Shown piece by piece: positions 48,679-58,700 of a stretch of DNA of 64,000 nt (position 1 is its first letter; each line of letters opens with the position of its first letter). The notes under the pieces were generated by a model. It had not been told where the DNA came from and ran no database searches. It was given only the letters and a program-made list of their open reading frames with translations. Source of the DNA: Comamonas testosteroni (GTDB taxonomy: Bacteria > Pseudomonadota > Gammaproteobacteria > Burkholderiales > Burkholderiaceae_C); NCBI RefSeq assembly GCF_003569915.1, contig NZ_KZ984451.1, positions 60,758-124,757 on the forward strand, written 5' to 3'. Position numbers and translations under genes: made by a program.

Positions 48679-49217
48679 GGTCTTCAACACGGTTAGGCCT
48701 TGACCTCGACAATTTGACCCATTCTAGACAGGCAGCCCTCGAACGCACATTCACTCATGCTTGATACTATTAGCAACTGTGAGGAATAGGACACAGCAAT
48801 GCCATGTCGATATTCCCTCCCCCCTCGCAGCAGTTGAACTTCATGGCGCATGCGGGCAATTTCTTCGTCGCGCTATCGTTTGTCACTACGCAAATTGCGT
48901 CATCTCCGCCCTATCACGCCCTTCGGTCCTCAGCACGGCATCATAGGCGACAGAAATACGCACACTGAGCTGTTGTGCTCCGTTGAACGAAAATTGACAC
49001 TTATCATGAAAATTGCCACCTGCAATTTTTTGCGCGATCTCACAGCGGTTTTCATAGCCTCACCAAAATCCAAATAACCCTTTGATTTAAAAAGAAAATT
49101 GACTTCTTAGAGATCAATTCAAATCGCCACAGCGCATCCCCTGTGGGTAGCTAGATGGGTAGCCGGTTGGGTAGCTAGAGAGGTGGTCAAATCGCGTGAG
49201 TTTTGCATAGGGGGAAC
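48679..49217. other. 539-bp gene-free junction with direct repeats upstream of the integrase
   Basis: No credible gene. It holds GAAAATTGACAC (48989-49000) and GAAAATTGCCAC (49008-49019) 19 bp apart, a further GAAAATTGAC at 49094-49103, and three 12-bp tandem units starting TGGGTAGC at 49144, 49156 and 49168. The region is the probable left junction of the integrase-bearing element. The first set resembles the repeated ends of IS21-family elements and may be an IS remnant; this is inference. Confidence 0.55.
49144..49179. repeat. Three 12-bp tandem repeats before the integrase gene
   Basis: TGGGTAGCTAGA, TGGGTAGCCGGT and TGGGTAGCTAGA follow each other without gaps, 38 bp upstream of the int start codon. 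Short tandem repeats at this place are candidate arm-type binding sites for the integrase, or part of an attachment region. Confidence 0.7.
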
Positions 49218-50483
49218 ATGCCCAAACTCACCAACTTGCTGACAGATAGGCAGCTCAAAAACTGGATATCAAAGGAAGAGGAAATCGCCAAATCTGATGG
49301 TGATGGCCTCACCTTCACACTCTCCAAAGCAGGTACCGCATCTTGGGTCTTGCGCTACCGCCTTCACGGTCGGCGCAAAGAAGTCACCCTTGGCAACTAC
49401 CCTGACATCAGCCTCAGCAACGCACGTGAAAAAGCACGTGCCTTGCGTGCTGCAGTTGATGGCAATGAAGATGTTGCCGCTCAAAAGCAAGTCACACGCA
49501 GCCGTGCTATCGCGGCGTGGACAGTACGCGACCTTGTCAAAGACTATCGTGAAAAGCGCTTACGTCTCGACAGCTTTGCAAAGGTGACGGTTCAGTATCG
49601 CAACTACGACTTTGACCAAGTCATTCTTCCGCGGCTGGGCTCATGGCAAGTAGAAAAAGTCACTCCCATCGACATCGTTTCCATGTTGAAGGACTGCCAG
49701 CGTACATGGACGATCACCAAACGGATTTTGACCACAGCCTCCCAGCTGTTTGACCATGCGTGTGGGCTGACGTTGATTCCCACAAACCCATGTTTCGGCA
49801 TTAAGTTGGCTGCACTCATGGGGCCGCGCCCACCCGTACGCCGTCGCATCATGCTGGATGAAGCGGAGCTGCGCACCTTGTTGCCCACCATTGACTTGAT
49901 AGGTCGTCAAAACGGCTTGGCCTTCCGAATTCTGTTGGCCACGTGTGTGCGTGGGGTTGAGCTGGTCAAGGCCAAGAAGGAGCACCTTTACCTTGATCGT
50001 GGTGTGTGGTGGATTCCTGATGATGCGGTCAAAACTCGCAATGGCTTTCTCGTTCCGCTGGTGCCAGCCGTGATTGAGTGGTTTCGTGAGCTTCTGCTGT
50101 TTGCCGATGGCTCAGAGTACCTGCTGCCAGCACGTCGCCAGGACCGTCTTCTCGCGCTTGGCGACACCCATGTCGGCACAACAACGCTTTGGGCTGCCAT
50201 CACTCGTGCCTTTGAGCGCGGTGACATCGACATTCGCCGCTTTACGCCGCATGACACGCGCAGTACAGCCAAGGGGCACATGCGCAATATGGGTGTGTCT
50301 CGCGAGATTTCCGAAATCGCGCTGAACCACACGCTCAAGGGCATGGAAGCCATCTATGACGTGCGTGAGGAAATCCCTGAGCGCCGCGAGGCCCTGAAAA
50401 AATGGGCTGACTTTTTGATTGCCTGCGAAGCAGGCTCCCCTTCCCCACACCAAGTTGTGGTTCCATTTCGACGTACTGCCTGA
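49218..50483 (+). CDS. Tyrosine integrase, P4/DUF4102 type
   Basis: A 421-aa site-specific recombinase from ATG 49218 (MPKLTNLLTDRQLKNW) with GGGGG close upstream. The N-terminal DUF4102-type arm-binding domain shows SWVLRYRLHGRRKEVTLGNYPDISLSNAREKA. The catalytic set is complete: Arg245 in CVRGVEL, His345-x-x-Arg348 in HDTRSTAKGHMR, His371 in LNHT and Tyr380 in MEAIYD. Such integrases move genomic islands and phage satellites, usually at tRNA genes, but no tRNA is visible here. It heads the AT-rich replication module downstream. Confidence 0.93.
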   Translation: MPKLTNLLTDRQLKNWISKEEEIAKSDGDGLTFTLSKAGTASWVLRYRLHGRRKEVTLGNYPDISLSNAREKARALRAAVDGNEDVAAQKQVTRSRAIAAWTVRDLVKDYREKRLRLDSFAKVTVQYRNYDFDQVILPRLGSWQVEKVTPIDIVSMLKDCQRTWTITKRILTTASQLFDHACGLTLIPTNPCFGIKLAALMGPRPPVRRRIMLDEAELRTLLPTIDLIGRQNGLAFRILLATCVRGVELVKAKKEHLYLDRGVWWIPDDAVKTRNGFLVPLVPAVIEWFRELLLFADGSEYLLPARRQDRLLALGDTHVGTTTLWAAITRAFERGDIDIRRFTPHDTRSTAKGHMRNMGVSREISEIALNHTLKGMEAIYDVREEIPERREALKKWADFLIACEAGSPSPHQVVVPFRRTA

Positions 50484-50842
50484 GCAAGTCGTGCCTCATA
50501 CCAAGGAGGCCGCCTCCATTCACATGCAGTACTGCTAGCTCCCTTTAGGCATGCATTCGCTGAGCAATGGCGGCGGAATCACCTAACAAGATGAGCTCCC
50601 CAAAAAAGTAAGCACAAACATCCATCTGAAAGTCTGCAGACTATTTAGCCGCGCTTTCAGTTTCGGCTCACCTATCAGTCATCAAAAATAGGTAAAAAAT
50701 AAAAATATAACTGACCTACTAGGTCAGTTTTTTATTGAAATCACCTCTTTTTCTACCGATGAATTTCAACAAGAATTGCGGCTATCAACCAACGCATTGT
50801 TTGTTTATCGCCATGCAAAAACCTACGCATAACAAAACCACC
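50484..50842. other. 359-bp region between integrase and AlpA-like gene
   Basis: The base composition changes here from GC-rich to AT-rich, marking the change from integrase to replication module. A terminator-like palindrome lies at 50709-50733. No gene with a ribosome site is seen, though the AlpA-like frame is open further upstream (to 50735). Confidence 0.55.
50709..50733 (+). terminator. Palindrome with T-run, terminator or operator
   Basis: AACTGACCTA and TAGGTCAGTT are separated by one base and followed by four T. It could end transcription from the integrase side or be the operator of the AlpA-like regulator that follows. Confidence 0.55.
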
Positions 50843-51115
50843 ATGTATCAACCTCACTTTCAAACTGCAAACACCGAAAAAATGCATACATCCAAAGTTG
50901 ACCCTGTTCTGGCCCAATTCGACCGCCTTCCAGATTCAGCGCATATTCGCCTTCACACAGTGACTAAGCTTTTTGGAGTTTCCAAACCAACTATTTACCG
51001 TTGGGTTCGTGAGCAAAAATTTCCCGCCCCAAAGCATTTCAGCAATCGCGTTTCCTCTTGGAATGTCGGTGAACTTCGTGCTGCACTTGGAGTTTCCTCT
51101 TCGATCCAACGCTAA
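50843..51115 (+). CDS. AlpA-family (MerR-like) excisionase/regulator
   Basis: About 90 aa from ATG 50843; ATGs at 50813 and 50882 are equally possible since none has a clear ribosome site. The helix-turn-helix part, HIRLHTVTKLFGVSKPTIYRWVREQKFPAPKHF followed by VSSWNVGELRAAL, is the standard AlpA/phage regulatory domain. In P4-like satellites and integrative elements these small proteins act as excisionase or activate the integrase gene. Its position just after the integrase fits that role. Confidence 0.85.
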   Translation: MYQPHFQTANTEKMHTSKVDPVLAQFDRLPDSAHIRLHTVTKLFGVSKPTIYRWVREQKFPAPKHFSNRVSSWNVGELRAALGVSSSIQR

Positions 51116-51245
51116 TCATGCTCCCCAAAGTGCCTCTTTATATTGATGCACACCTATCCTAAATACTGCTGGATGCAGTAACCCCCTCCCACATTGACCA
51201 TGATCACTACTCCAGGTGAGCCGCCGGTGTGGGGAAAGGAAATTT

Positions 51246-52943
51246 ATGAATCAGATTACACCACATACAAAAGATCATGAACATGAAATATCCAGTAATG
51301 TTCTCTCTAACATTTTTCAACCAATCGGAATTCATACAAATCAATTAGATGAGCAATTTTTAATAATTGAGCGCAAAAAATCAATCGAAGAAAAACCTAT
51401 CATTATTCCAACCACGCTTCTAGCTCATGGTAGAGATAATGTATTAAGCGAGCATCTTGTAAAGAATGGGGTTACCGAAATTCTTTATTTCAAAATTGCA
51501 GAAGTAAAAAAATCTCTTATTCATTTTTTTAATATCTGCAAAATTTCCAAAACCATAATTATTGAAAAAGAGGGATTCCATCAATTTAAAACATCACATG
51601 GGGATTTCCGTCTATTTGTGAAAAATGGGAAGATCCACTTCGCCGACAAAATTCCAAATGAATACCAAATCAAATTAATTGGAGATGCAACAAAAAAATT
51701 TAAATCAAAGGATACTCTTGAATCTTTCAATAAAAAATTCACACCAATTTTAAAAACATCTCCACGTTTGCTTATTGCATTGATTTTTTCACTTGCGGCA
51801 TATTTTTACAAATCATTTGGCATTTCACCTCTTTCTTTGATTTTAGTCGGCCCCACATCTATTGGTAAATCCGTTATTCAAAATTTTGTTGGAAATATTG
51901 TAAAAGGTGATGCTCAAGTAACGCCCGTCAATGCAACGAAAACAGGAATACATGATTATTGCTCTGAGCAAGGAACTTACTGTGTATATCTTGAAGATGC
52001 TCAAGGGAAAGATGCAGTAGAGCCAATAATTAACCTCATCATGGATGTGGGGAATCAAGCCAAGAGAATGCGCAGCAAGCGAGGATCTTTCAATTCCATC
52101 CCCGCAAAAAATATGGAATGCACGCTTCTTATTTCAGCAGAGAAAGATTTAATAGAAACAGCATTTGAATACAAATTCAATTTATATAACGGTGTTCTAT
52201 CTCGAATTTTCTCAATTCACCCAGGAAAATATGGGATGTTTGACGATTTATGTGGATTTTCAAAAAGTTCTGATCTTGTAGATTTCATTAAAGATAACGG
52301 GAACAAATTTTCATCAATTCTTGGTGATGCTGTTATTTCATCCGTAGCTAAAAATTTAGAAAACAAAAAAGAACGTTTTAACTCCATTAAAAAAACAATC
52401 AAATCAAAAATCATCAAAGCATCAAAAATTTCTGATGATCTGAGTGGTCAAGACGATCGAATCTTAAACGGATTGGTATTTTGCGCATTTGTTGGACGCA
52501 TGGCAATCAGTTATAAGCACTTAAATTTAAGAAAAGAAGATATTGACAATGCTATAGGGAATTTATTTAAAGAGCATTTAACACGAAAAACAAAAAATTC
52601 AATAGACCCTCAAGAAAAAGAAAAATTAATTATAAAAATCATTCGCAACTCAATTAAAAACAACATGAGTAAAATTCTACCATTTAAAAAGTATCATCTT
52701 CTCCAAAAAAACAACGTTATTGGGCTGCACTTAAAAGATGATTTTAATGATCTTTACCTGATAAAGCCTGAGAAATTTAAAGAATTAATTGGTGGCCATT
52801 GGAATAATCAAGCCTTTAAACAACTTTCTGAAAAAGGTCTAATCATAAGCAGCAAAGACCGTGGGCATCAGTATCAGAAACGACTTCCCAATGATGAACG
52901 CGCTAGTTTCATTGCCATCTCAGCCAGCATCTTGGATGATTGA
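51246..52943 (+). CDS. DUF927-like ATPase (probable replication protein of a mobile element)
   Basis: A 565-aa Lys/Ile/Asn-rich protein encoded by DNA much richer in A/T than the chromosome. ATG 51246 has AAGGAA upstream. A P-loop GPTSIGKS is at residues 202-209. The following region (VTPVNATKTGIHDYCSEQGTYCVYLEDAQGKD, MRSKRGSFNSIPAKNMECTLLISAEKDLIE) has the order of the DUF927 domain: Walker A, an acidic Walker B-like LEDAQ, then a sensor-like ISAEKD. DUF927 ATPases often stand beside primases in phages, plasmids and satellites. No primase domain is seen in this protein. The function in element replication is inferred from family and neighbours. Confidence 0.75.
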   Translation: MNQITPHTKDHEHEISSNVLSNIFQPIGIHTNQLDEQFLIIERKKSIEEKPIIIPTTLLAHGRDNVLSEHLVKNGVTEILYFKIAEVKKSLIHFFNICKISKTIIIEKEGFHQFKTSHGDFRLFVKNGKIHFADKIPNEYQIKLIGDATKKFKSKDTLESFNKKFTPILKTSPRLLIALIFSLAAYFYKSFGISPLSLILVGPTSIGKSVIQNFVGNIVKGDAQVTPVNATKTGIHDYCSEQGTYCVYLEDAQGKDAVEPIINLIMDVGNQAKRMRSKRGSFNSIPAKNMECTLLISAEKDLIETAFEYKFNLYNGVLSRIFSIHPGKYGMFDDLCGFSKSSDLVDFIKDNGNKFSSILGDAVISSVAKNLENKKERFNSIKKTIKSKIIKASKISDDLSGQDDRILNGLVFCAFVGRMAISYKHLNLRKEDIDNAIGNLFKEHLTRKTKNSIDPQEKEKLIIKIIRNSIKNNMSKILPFKKYHLLQKNNVIGLHLKDDFNDLYLIKPEKFKELIGGHWNNQAFKQLSEKGLIISSKDRGHQYQKRLPNDERASFIAISASILDD

Positions 52944-52969
52944 ATAGTCCTCAACGCCTTACTGCGTGC

Positions 52970-52996
52970 GGTGTCACAACAAAAACTTGTGACACC
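52970..52996. repeat. Strong hairpin upstream of the II/X-like replication gene
   Basis: The 10-bp stem GGTGTCACAA/TTGTGACACC encloses a CAAAAAC loop. It lies 26 bp after the ATPase gene and 162 bp before the replication protein gene. Without a T-run it is not a typical terminator; a rolling-circle origin hairpin is a possible alternative. Confidence 0.6.
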
Positions 52997-53158
52997 CACT
53001 ACACCCATCAGTCAATGCTTAAGCCTTACAAGCTGTAATACCCTGCATTTATACCTTTTCCCGTAACTGGATATATGTAAAGCTTCAATACAAGCATATC
53101 AATCACGCTATATCAGCTTTCATCCTGTGGATCATCGCTGATAGCAGCCATAAAACTA

Positions 53159-54154
53159 ATGAAGATGAAATTATCTCTTATCGACACTCTAAAGTTTTCA
53201 GGTGAAATCAATCATGGAAAATGGATAAAAGAACAAGCTCAGCTATATGCTGAAGGCGTTATCAATCCGATTACAAAAGCATGCAGTAGCGCTTATCACA
53301 ATAAAAAGTTCAAAGTCCCAGGCGCCTATGGATCAGCAGCTACTGTTTGGTCAAAACGGCAAGGCAGTATTCTATTGATCGAATGCAGTGCAGCAAAGTT
53401 TTTAACCGGACACAATGTTTTTGGTGATGATGATTTACCCCGTTTGGTCACTGCAATTTTTAAAGCTGTATGCCGCCATCTAGGCATCAAACCTACTTCA
53501 AATGAAAAATCAGCCATCAAAAATGGGAATGTTCGCTTATATAGGCTTGACCTAGCCACACATATTAAGTTGCCAACACATATTGCTGTTTGCGACTTTA
53601 TTCAGGCACTAAAAACACAATTGGTTTTTACTCGACGCTCCTTTAGTACATATGCAGATCAAAGCATCTATATTGATCAAGGTAGTGATATGAAAAGCAC
53701 AAAATTTTACGACAAATGGGAAGAGTTATTGTTTCATAAACTTCCAAACTCTTTACCAGATAAAGAATTTATAAAAAACCATGCAAAAAACATGCTTCGT
53801 ATTGAAATGACATTTCGTAATCGATTTTTAAAGGATAGCGGTATGTCCATCGTTAGTGATTTCAATATAAAGCAAGCACAAAATATTATCAAAGATGAAA
53901 TATTTAGCCTCAATCTCACAGACCAATCTCTATTACAAGGAAATCATAAGTACAAATTGGGAGGACTTAAAAATTGCCTTTTAGCCCTGCACTCGTCCGG
54001 ATTTAATCTCAAAAAATTATTCAATGAAAGACAAATCAAAGAACATTCTAAAGAAATTTTCAAAAAAACTGGAATTAATATTCTCACCCCATCTTCAGCC
54101 ATTAAATTCTCTATGATTCCTGTCAAAAAATACTTAGCAAAGTTGGATTTTTAA
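53159..54154 (+). CDS. Phage/plasmid replication protein, gene II/X family
   Basis: A 331-aa AT-rich gene product. IDTLKFSGEINHGKW at the start and SILLIECSAAKFLTGHNVFGDDDLPRLV (residues ~70-100) match the N-terminal domain of the II/X replication proteins of filamentous phages and related plasmids. The later VRLYRLDLATHIKLPTH and the KSTKFYDKWEEL segment fit the HUH-type nicking core with its Tyr. Such proteins nick the origin and start rolling-circle replication. No coat or assembly (zot-like) genes are present, so this is not a complete filamentous phage. The ATG at 53159 has no strong ribosome site. Confidence 0.8.
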   Translation: MKMKLSLIDTLKFSGEINHGKWIKEQAQLYAEGVINPITKACSSAYHNKKFKVPGAYGSAATVWSKRQGSILLIECSAAKFLTGHNVFGDDDLPRLVTAIFKAVCRHLGIKPTSNEKSAIKNGNVRLYRLDLATHIKLPTHIAVCDFIQALKTQLVFTRRSFSTYADQSIYIDQGSDMKSTKFYDKWEELLFHKLPNSLPDKEFIKNHAKNMLRIEMTFRNRFLKDSGMSIVSDFNIKQAQNIIKDEIFSLNLTDQSLLQGNHKYKLGGLKNCLLALHSSGFNLKKLFNERQIKEHSKEIFKKTGINILTPSSAIKFSMIPVKKYLAKLDF

Positions 54155-54181
54155 CAGCACGCAAAAATAAAGTTTTGAAGT

Positions 54182-55000
54182 TTATTTATTAGCCTCAACA
54201 CTTTCTAATACTTTCTTCAATTTTTTATTATATTTCTTGTTTTCAACAATTCTATTCACAAGATTTATTTCTTCTTTTTTCTCTATTACTTTTCTATACT
54301 CCATCGGTTTACCTATTGAAGCTTTCATCATCTTATAATATTTACTTATTATTTCATTGTTATCCAGTGGTATACCTGCATCATCTTTCACTCCATCAGG
54401 AAAAACATCTATAGCTATTTCAGCCCACCCTCTCCCGGCCTCTCTATCATCAATTATTTTCAAATGCCTCAAATAATTTTTACTCCACATTTTTTTCTTA
54501 GGCTTTGAAGCACTGTAATTTTTATTTACAGAGGCCGAGCCCCCATATTTTTCCAATATTTCATCTCTATAATAATTAAGCTCTTTACGCGCTTGGTCTA
54601 ATTGAGCCTCCAACTCAGAAATACCTCCAAGTGTTTGATCAACATTGAATAGAATTAGAAGCTGACCTTTTTTTATTTTTACGACAACATCTTCCTCGAA
54701 AGTTTTTTTTGAATCATTTTGCCAACTTTCTATAGAGCGCATCAGAAAAACTGGGCTTGGTCGACTCACATCAGAGTAATACTTAAATTTTTCTAATCCG
54801 TATTTTTTTGCTATTTCCTCCTCTTTTTCTTTTCGATCAAAACTATTCAATGAATCCAGAGACTTGCAATCATTTATAAATTCTTTATTTCTTCTCAGAA
54901 ATTCCCATGCCCAACGATGGCTACCCCATGTCTTATAATTTGGATAATCTTTCTCCCAGGGAAGAATTTTCTCTGATATTTCTTTTTTATCTCCAGCCAT
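54182..55000 (-). CDS. AT-rich hypothetical protein with DUF6499-like N-terminus
   Basis: A 272-aa Lys-rich protein. The N-terminal PWEKDYPNYKTWGSHRWAWEFLRRN resembles the W...AWEFLRRN motif of the DUF6499/DUF2285-associated proteins common on integrative elements. A coiled-coil-like stretch (ELEAQLDQARKELNYYRDEI) and a basic C-terminus (NRIVENKKYNKKLKKVL) follow. It is convergent with the replication gene (27 bp) and 7 bp downstream of the metallopeptidase gene. Its A/T content matches the replication module, while the R-M operon is GC-richer. DNA binding is a guess. Confidence 0.65.
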   Translation of the reverse strand: MAGDKKEISEKILPWEKDYPNYKTWGSHRWAWEFLRRNKEFINDCKSLDSLNSFDRKEKEEEIAKKYGLEKFKYYSDVSRPSPVFLMRSIESWQNDSKKTFEEDVVVKIKKGQLLILFNVDQTLGGISELEAQLDQARKELNYYRDEILEKYGGSASVNKNYSASKPKKKMWSKNYLRHLKIIDDREAGRGWAEIAIDVFPDGVKDDAGIPLDNNEIISKYYKMMKASIGKPMEYRKVIEKKEEINLVNRIVENKKYNKKLKKVLESVEANK

Positions 55001-55007
55001 AACATTC

Positions 55008-55757
55008 TTAACTTCTAAACAAATCTTCTGCCATGTTGTCCAATTTTTCTTTTACCTTCCGCCAATTTGGCATATGCCGATTGAGCAATCGGTAAAAATG
55101 TGGACTATGGTTGTGGTACCGAAGGTGGCACAGCTCATGAAGCAATACATAGTCGATACATTCACGTGGTGCTTTGACAAGCAATGGATTCAACGTGATA
55201 CGGCCTGCAGGGGAACAACTACCCCATTGAACCGTCATGCGTTGCAAGCGCGTCGGGGGCAACTTTTGTACCCAGCGTAATGGTTCTGCGACAGCCACAA
55301 GGCGATCTGCAAAGAGCTCACGAGCACGTTGCCGGTACCACGCATCAAGTGCTGACTTGACCGTAATGGCCGAGTACTTCGGCACCGTGACCGTAATGAA
55401 TGCCCCCCTCATGCGGGCCTGTACGGCCATACTAGGGTCGATGACGACTTTCAATCGATAGCGTCGGCCCAGGTAGTGAAGAGATTCACCGCTTACGTAT
55501 TCACGAGGCAAAACGTGAGCCAATCTCTTTTTGGCTGCATTGACGTGCTGACTAATCCAACGTGCGCGCTTTTTCACAGCACTCACGACATCAGTCACTG
55601 CCGCACCATCTGGAGCATCAACCAACACCCGTCCATCCGGTTCCACATGGATAGCGATACTTCGCACCGTTCGTGAGGGCTGCTGGCGAAGCGTGAACGC
55701 GATGAGTTCATCGCCGTATGTGAAATGCAGCTCTGAGACCTGTTCAATGGGCTGCAT
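55008..55757 (-). CDS. YgjP/M48-type zinc metallopeptidase (DUF45)
   Basis: A 249-aa protein. The zinc motif HELCHLRYHNHSPHFY begins at His207 and continues with the third ligand His about nine residues later, as in the WLM/YgjP family. RMTVQWGSCSPAGRITLNPLLVKAP precedes it, also family-typical. No signal peptide. YgjP-like genes are often found at the end of type I restriction loci; their role there is not settled. It starts 1 bp after the hsdR stop, so it is translated with the R-M operon. Confidence 0.9.
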   Translation of the reverse strand: MQPIEQVSELHFTYGDELIAFTLRQQPSRTVRSIAIHVEPDGRVLVDAPDGAAVTDVVSAVKKRARWISQHVNAAKKRLAHVLPREYVSGESLHYLGRRYRLKVVIDPSMAVQARMRGAFITVTVPKYSAITVKSALDAWYRQRARELFADRLVAVAEPLRWVQKLPPTRLQRMTVQWGSCSPAGRITLNPLLVKAPRECIDYVLLHELCHLRYHNHSPHFYRLLNRHMPNWRKVKEKLDNMAEDLFRS

Positions 55758-55758
55758 T

Positions 55759-58700
55759 TCAGCTCCGGCTCAATCCCAAGCGAGTGATCTGCACCACCTG
55801 CTCAACGACCTGCTTCGCGTTATCCAAGCCAAGTGAACCAAACAACAAGGGGAGCAAGCCCTTGCGAATTGCGGCTTCAATGTTTTGTGGGTTGAGTGAG
55901 TTCTCAGCCACCGCATCACGCACGATGCTGTCCATCGATAGCGACTGCTGAACTAAATGGCTTACATCCTCGTCACCGAGTGCTGCAAAACCTTCATCCC
56001 CCAGAACCAAGCGCATCGCCCCAAAGTAAGCTTTGGCATGCGGCTTGTCGGCCAATGCATCAGGTACACCAGGCGTTACCCGTGACTCTAACTGCTGCTC
56101 AAATGCTTTAAACAGTGCGTACTGCTTCAACGGGTGGTCAAACATGGCTTCAGCTTCAGCGATTGCTTGCCGCAATAGCTCGCCAAACACTTTTTGCGCA
56201 TACGGGTCTTCAGCTAGCCCTTGCTCAATCGTCTTACGCAAGCGCGTACGAATCATGTCCGTTTCGTTGCGCGTTTTCTCTTCGGACCACTCCTCGGGTT
56301 CATCGGCCTTTCCCAACTGATGCACCAAGTACACGCCATCAGGTTCACGCACTTCGGTGCCAATGACTTGCTTGTCTACCAGCTTGCGAATTTGCTCTTC
56401 ATAGATGCTGTAGTCCACCGTCTCCATGGCATCACGTCGAGCGGTTTGCCGCAGCTCAGTGAAAAATCGCAGGTCAGCCTTGTACTGGGCAATCAGCTTT
56501 TCCGAGAAGCTTTTGTCTTCAAAAAAACTGCGTGACGACAGTGCTGTCTGCAAGCACAGGCCAAAAGCAGTCAATGCTTCATAGAAGTCTTCACGCAACT
56601 TTTGACGCTCGTCGTACTCCTCGCCATCAGCACTTTTTACATACTTGGGTGTTAGCAGTTGCCTGTATTGCTCACGATCCAGCTTGTTATTCACGGAAGC
56701 AAAGAACGACCACAGCTTGTCGTGCAAGGACGGCAGACGCTTGTACTCAGTACTAAATTGCTGGTACAGCCCCTCAAGATCGCTGGCATCAAAGCCACCC
56801 AAGGTCTTGCTTTCCAGGTCTTGGTAAGCACGAATGGCTGTGTCCAACTCCTTCAAGATGCCACGGTAATCCACCAAAACGCCGTAGCGTTTTGCATCGT
56901 GCAGACGGTTCACACGGGCTACTGCCTGGATCAGGTTATGCCCTTTTAAAGGCTTGTCGATGTAGAGCACCGTGTTGCGTGGCTCATCAAAGCCTGTCAG
57001 CAACTTATCCACCACGATCAACAAGTCCGGCGCACCATCTGAACCAAAGTCGCTGACCATCTGCTTTTCGTATATCTCAGGATCATTGCCATGCACGGCC
57101 ATGGTCTGCTTCCACCACTTTTGCACCTCTGGCAAGGTGTCTTCATCCACCTCAGAATTACCTTCGCGCGTGTCGGGTGCAGAGATGATCACCGCGCTGG
57201 TAACCAGCCCGGTTTCGTCCAACGCCTTCTTGTAGCGAATCGCGTCCAACTTGCTGTCCGTGGCCACCTGTCCCTTCAAGCCTAAACCTAGCTTTTTGAC
57301 GTTTTCGTTGAAGTGGGTCGCAATGTCCCAGGCAATCAGCTCAATGCGATTGGCAGCACCGTAAATAGAGCCTTTCTTGGCAAATTTCCTCTTCAAATCG
57401 GTACGTTGGGCATCACTCAAGTTGCTGGTGATTTTTTCAAACCAGCGGTTGACCGCCTCCTCGTTGATGTCCAACTCAGGCACACGCTCTTCGTACAGCA
57501 GTGGCGCAACCGTCTCATCTTCCACCGCACGCTGCATGGTGTAGGCATGCACGATGGGGCCAAACTTGTTGGCCGTCTTCTCATCCTTCAGCAATGGCGT
57601 GCCAGTGAACGCGATGTACGAAGCTTTGGGCAACGCCTTTTTCATACGTTCATGCGTTTCACCCCCGTGGCTGCGATGCCCCTCATCGACCAGAACAATG
57701 AGATTAGGCGAATCGTTGTGGCATTCCGGCAGTTTGGATGCCGAATTGAACTTGTGTACCAGCGTGAAGGTAATGCGCTCCGTGCCAGTACCAATACGCT
57801 TCGCCAAGTCGCGCCCAGAAAGACTGCGGCTTTTTTCACCCTCTTTTTGCGTGGCGATACTGGAGCCAAAGGCGCCACCGGTCATGAAGTTACGGGCAAG
57901 CTGGGTTTCCAGGTCAATGCGGTCGGTCACCACCACTATGCGGCATTCCTTCAAGGCATCCACCAGCAGTAGCGCCTTGGTCAGGAACACCATAGTGAAG
58001 CTTTTGCCCGACCCCGTGGTGTGCCACACCACGCCACCCTCGCGGCCACCGCCTTGTGATTCGGGCTTCTTCTGGCTGATGCGTGCCAGCAGCGCACGGA
58101 TGCCAAAGAACTGCTGGTAGCGGGCCACGATCTTGCCCACCTTGCGGTCGAACAGGACATAGCCGCGCAGGAATTCAAGCAACCGCGCAGGCGTGAGCAA
58201 GCTCACCAACAACCGGTCTTGTTCCGTGGCCTGCATGGGCGCACTCCACAGCGCATCAAAGTAAGCAGCCAAAGCAACAGGCTTGCCCTCAAACAAGGCT
58301 GCACGTACCCCTGGCTTTAGTGCTGCATTCTTCTGAGCTTGCAAGTGCTCGTCGTCAAACTCTTCTTCACGCCATTTGGCCCAAAACTTGGCCGCTGTAT
58401 GCGTGGTTCCATAACGCCCTTCGGTCTGACTGATAGACAGCAGCAGTTGGGCATAGGCAAACAGATTGGGAATTTCATCAGGCCGTTGATTGCGCAGATG
58501 CTGGCTAATGCCCTCGTTCACCATGGCCTTGGCCGGGTGGCTACCGCCGCCTGCCTCGGGCCGCTTGGCCTCCATCACCACTAAGGGAATACCGTTCACA
58601 TAGCACACCATATCTGGCGTGCGGTAGTGCGTGCCTTGTGCGGACAGCACCTCCAACTCCTCGGTCACATCCCAGCGATTGGCTGCAGCGTTATCCCAGT

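Noticed and set aside
48761..48946. 61-aa frame before the integrase
   Set aside because: No ribosome site, composition like non-coding DNA and no recognisable feature.
48679..49217. tRNA gene as integration site of the island
   Set aside because: No cloverleaf or T-loop (GTTCGA-type) arrangement with acceptor pairing was seen next to the integrase.
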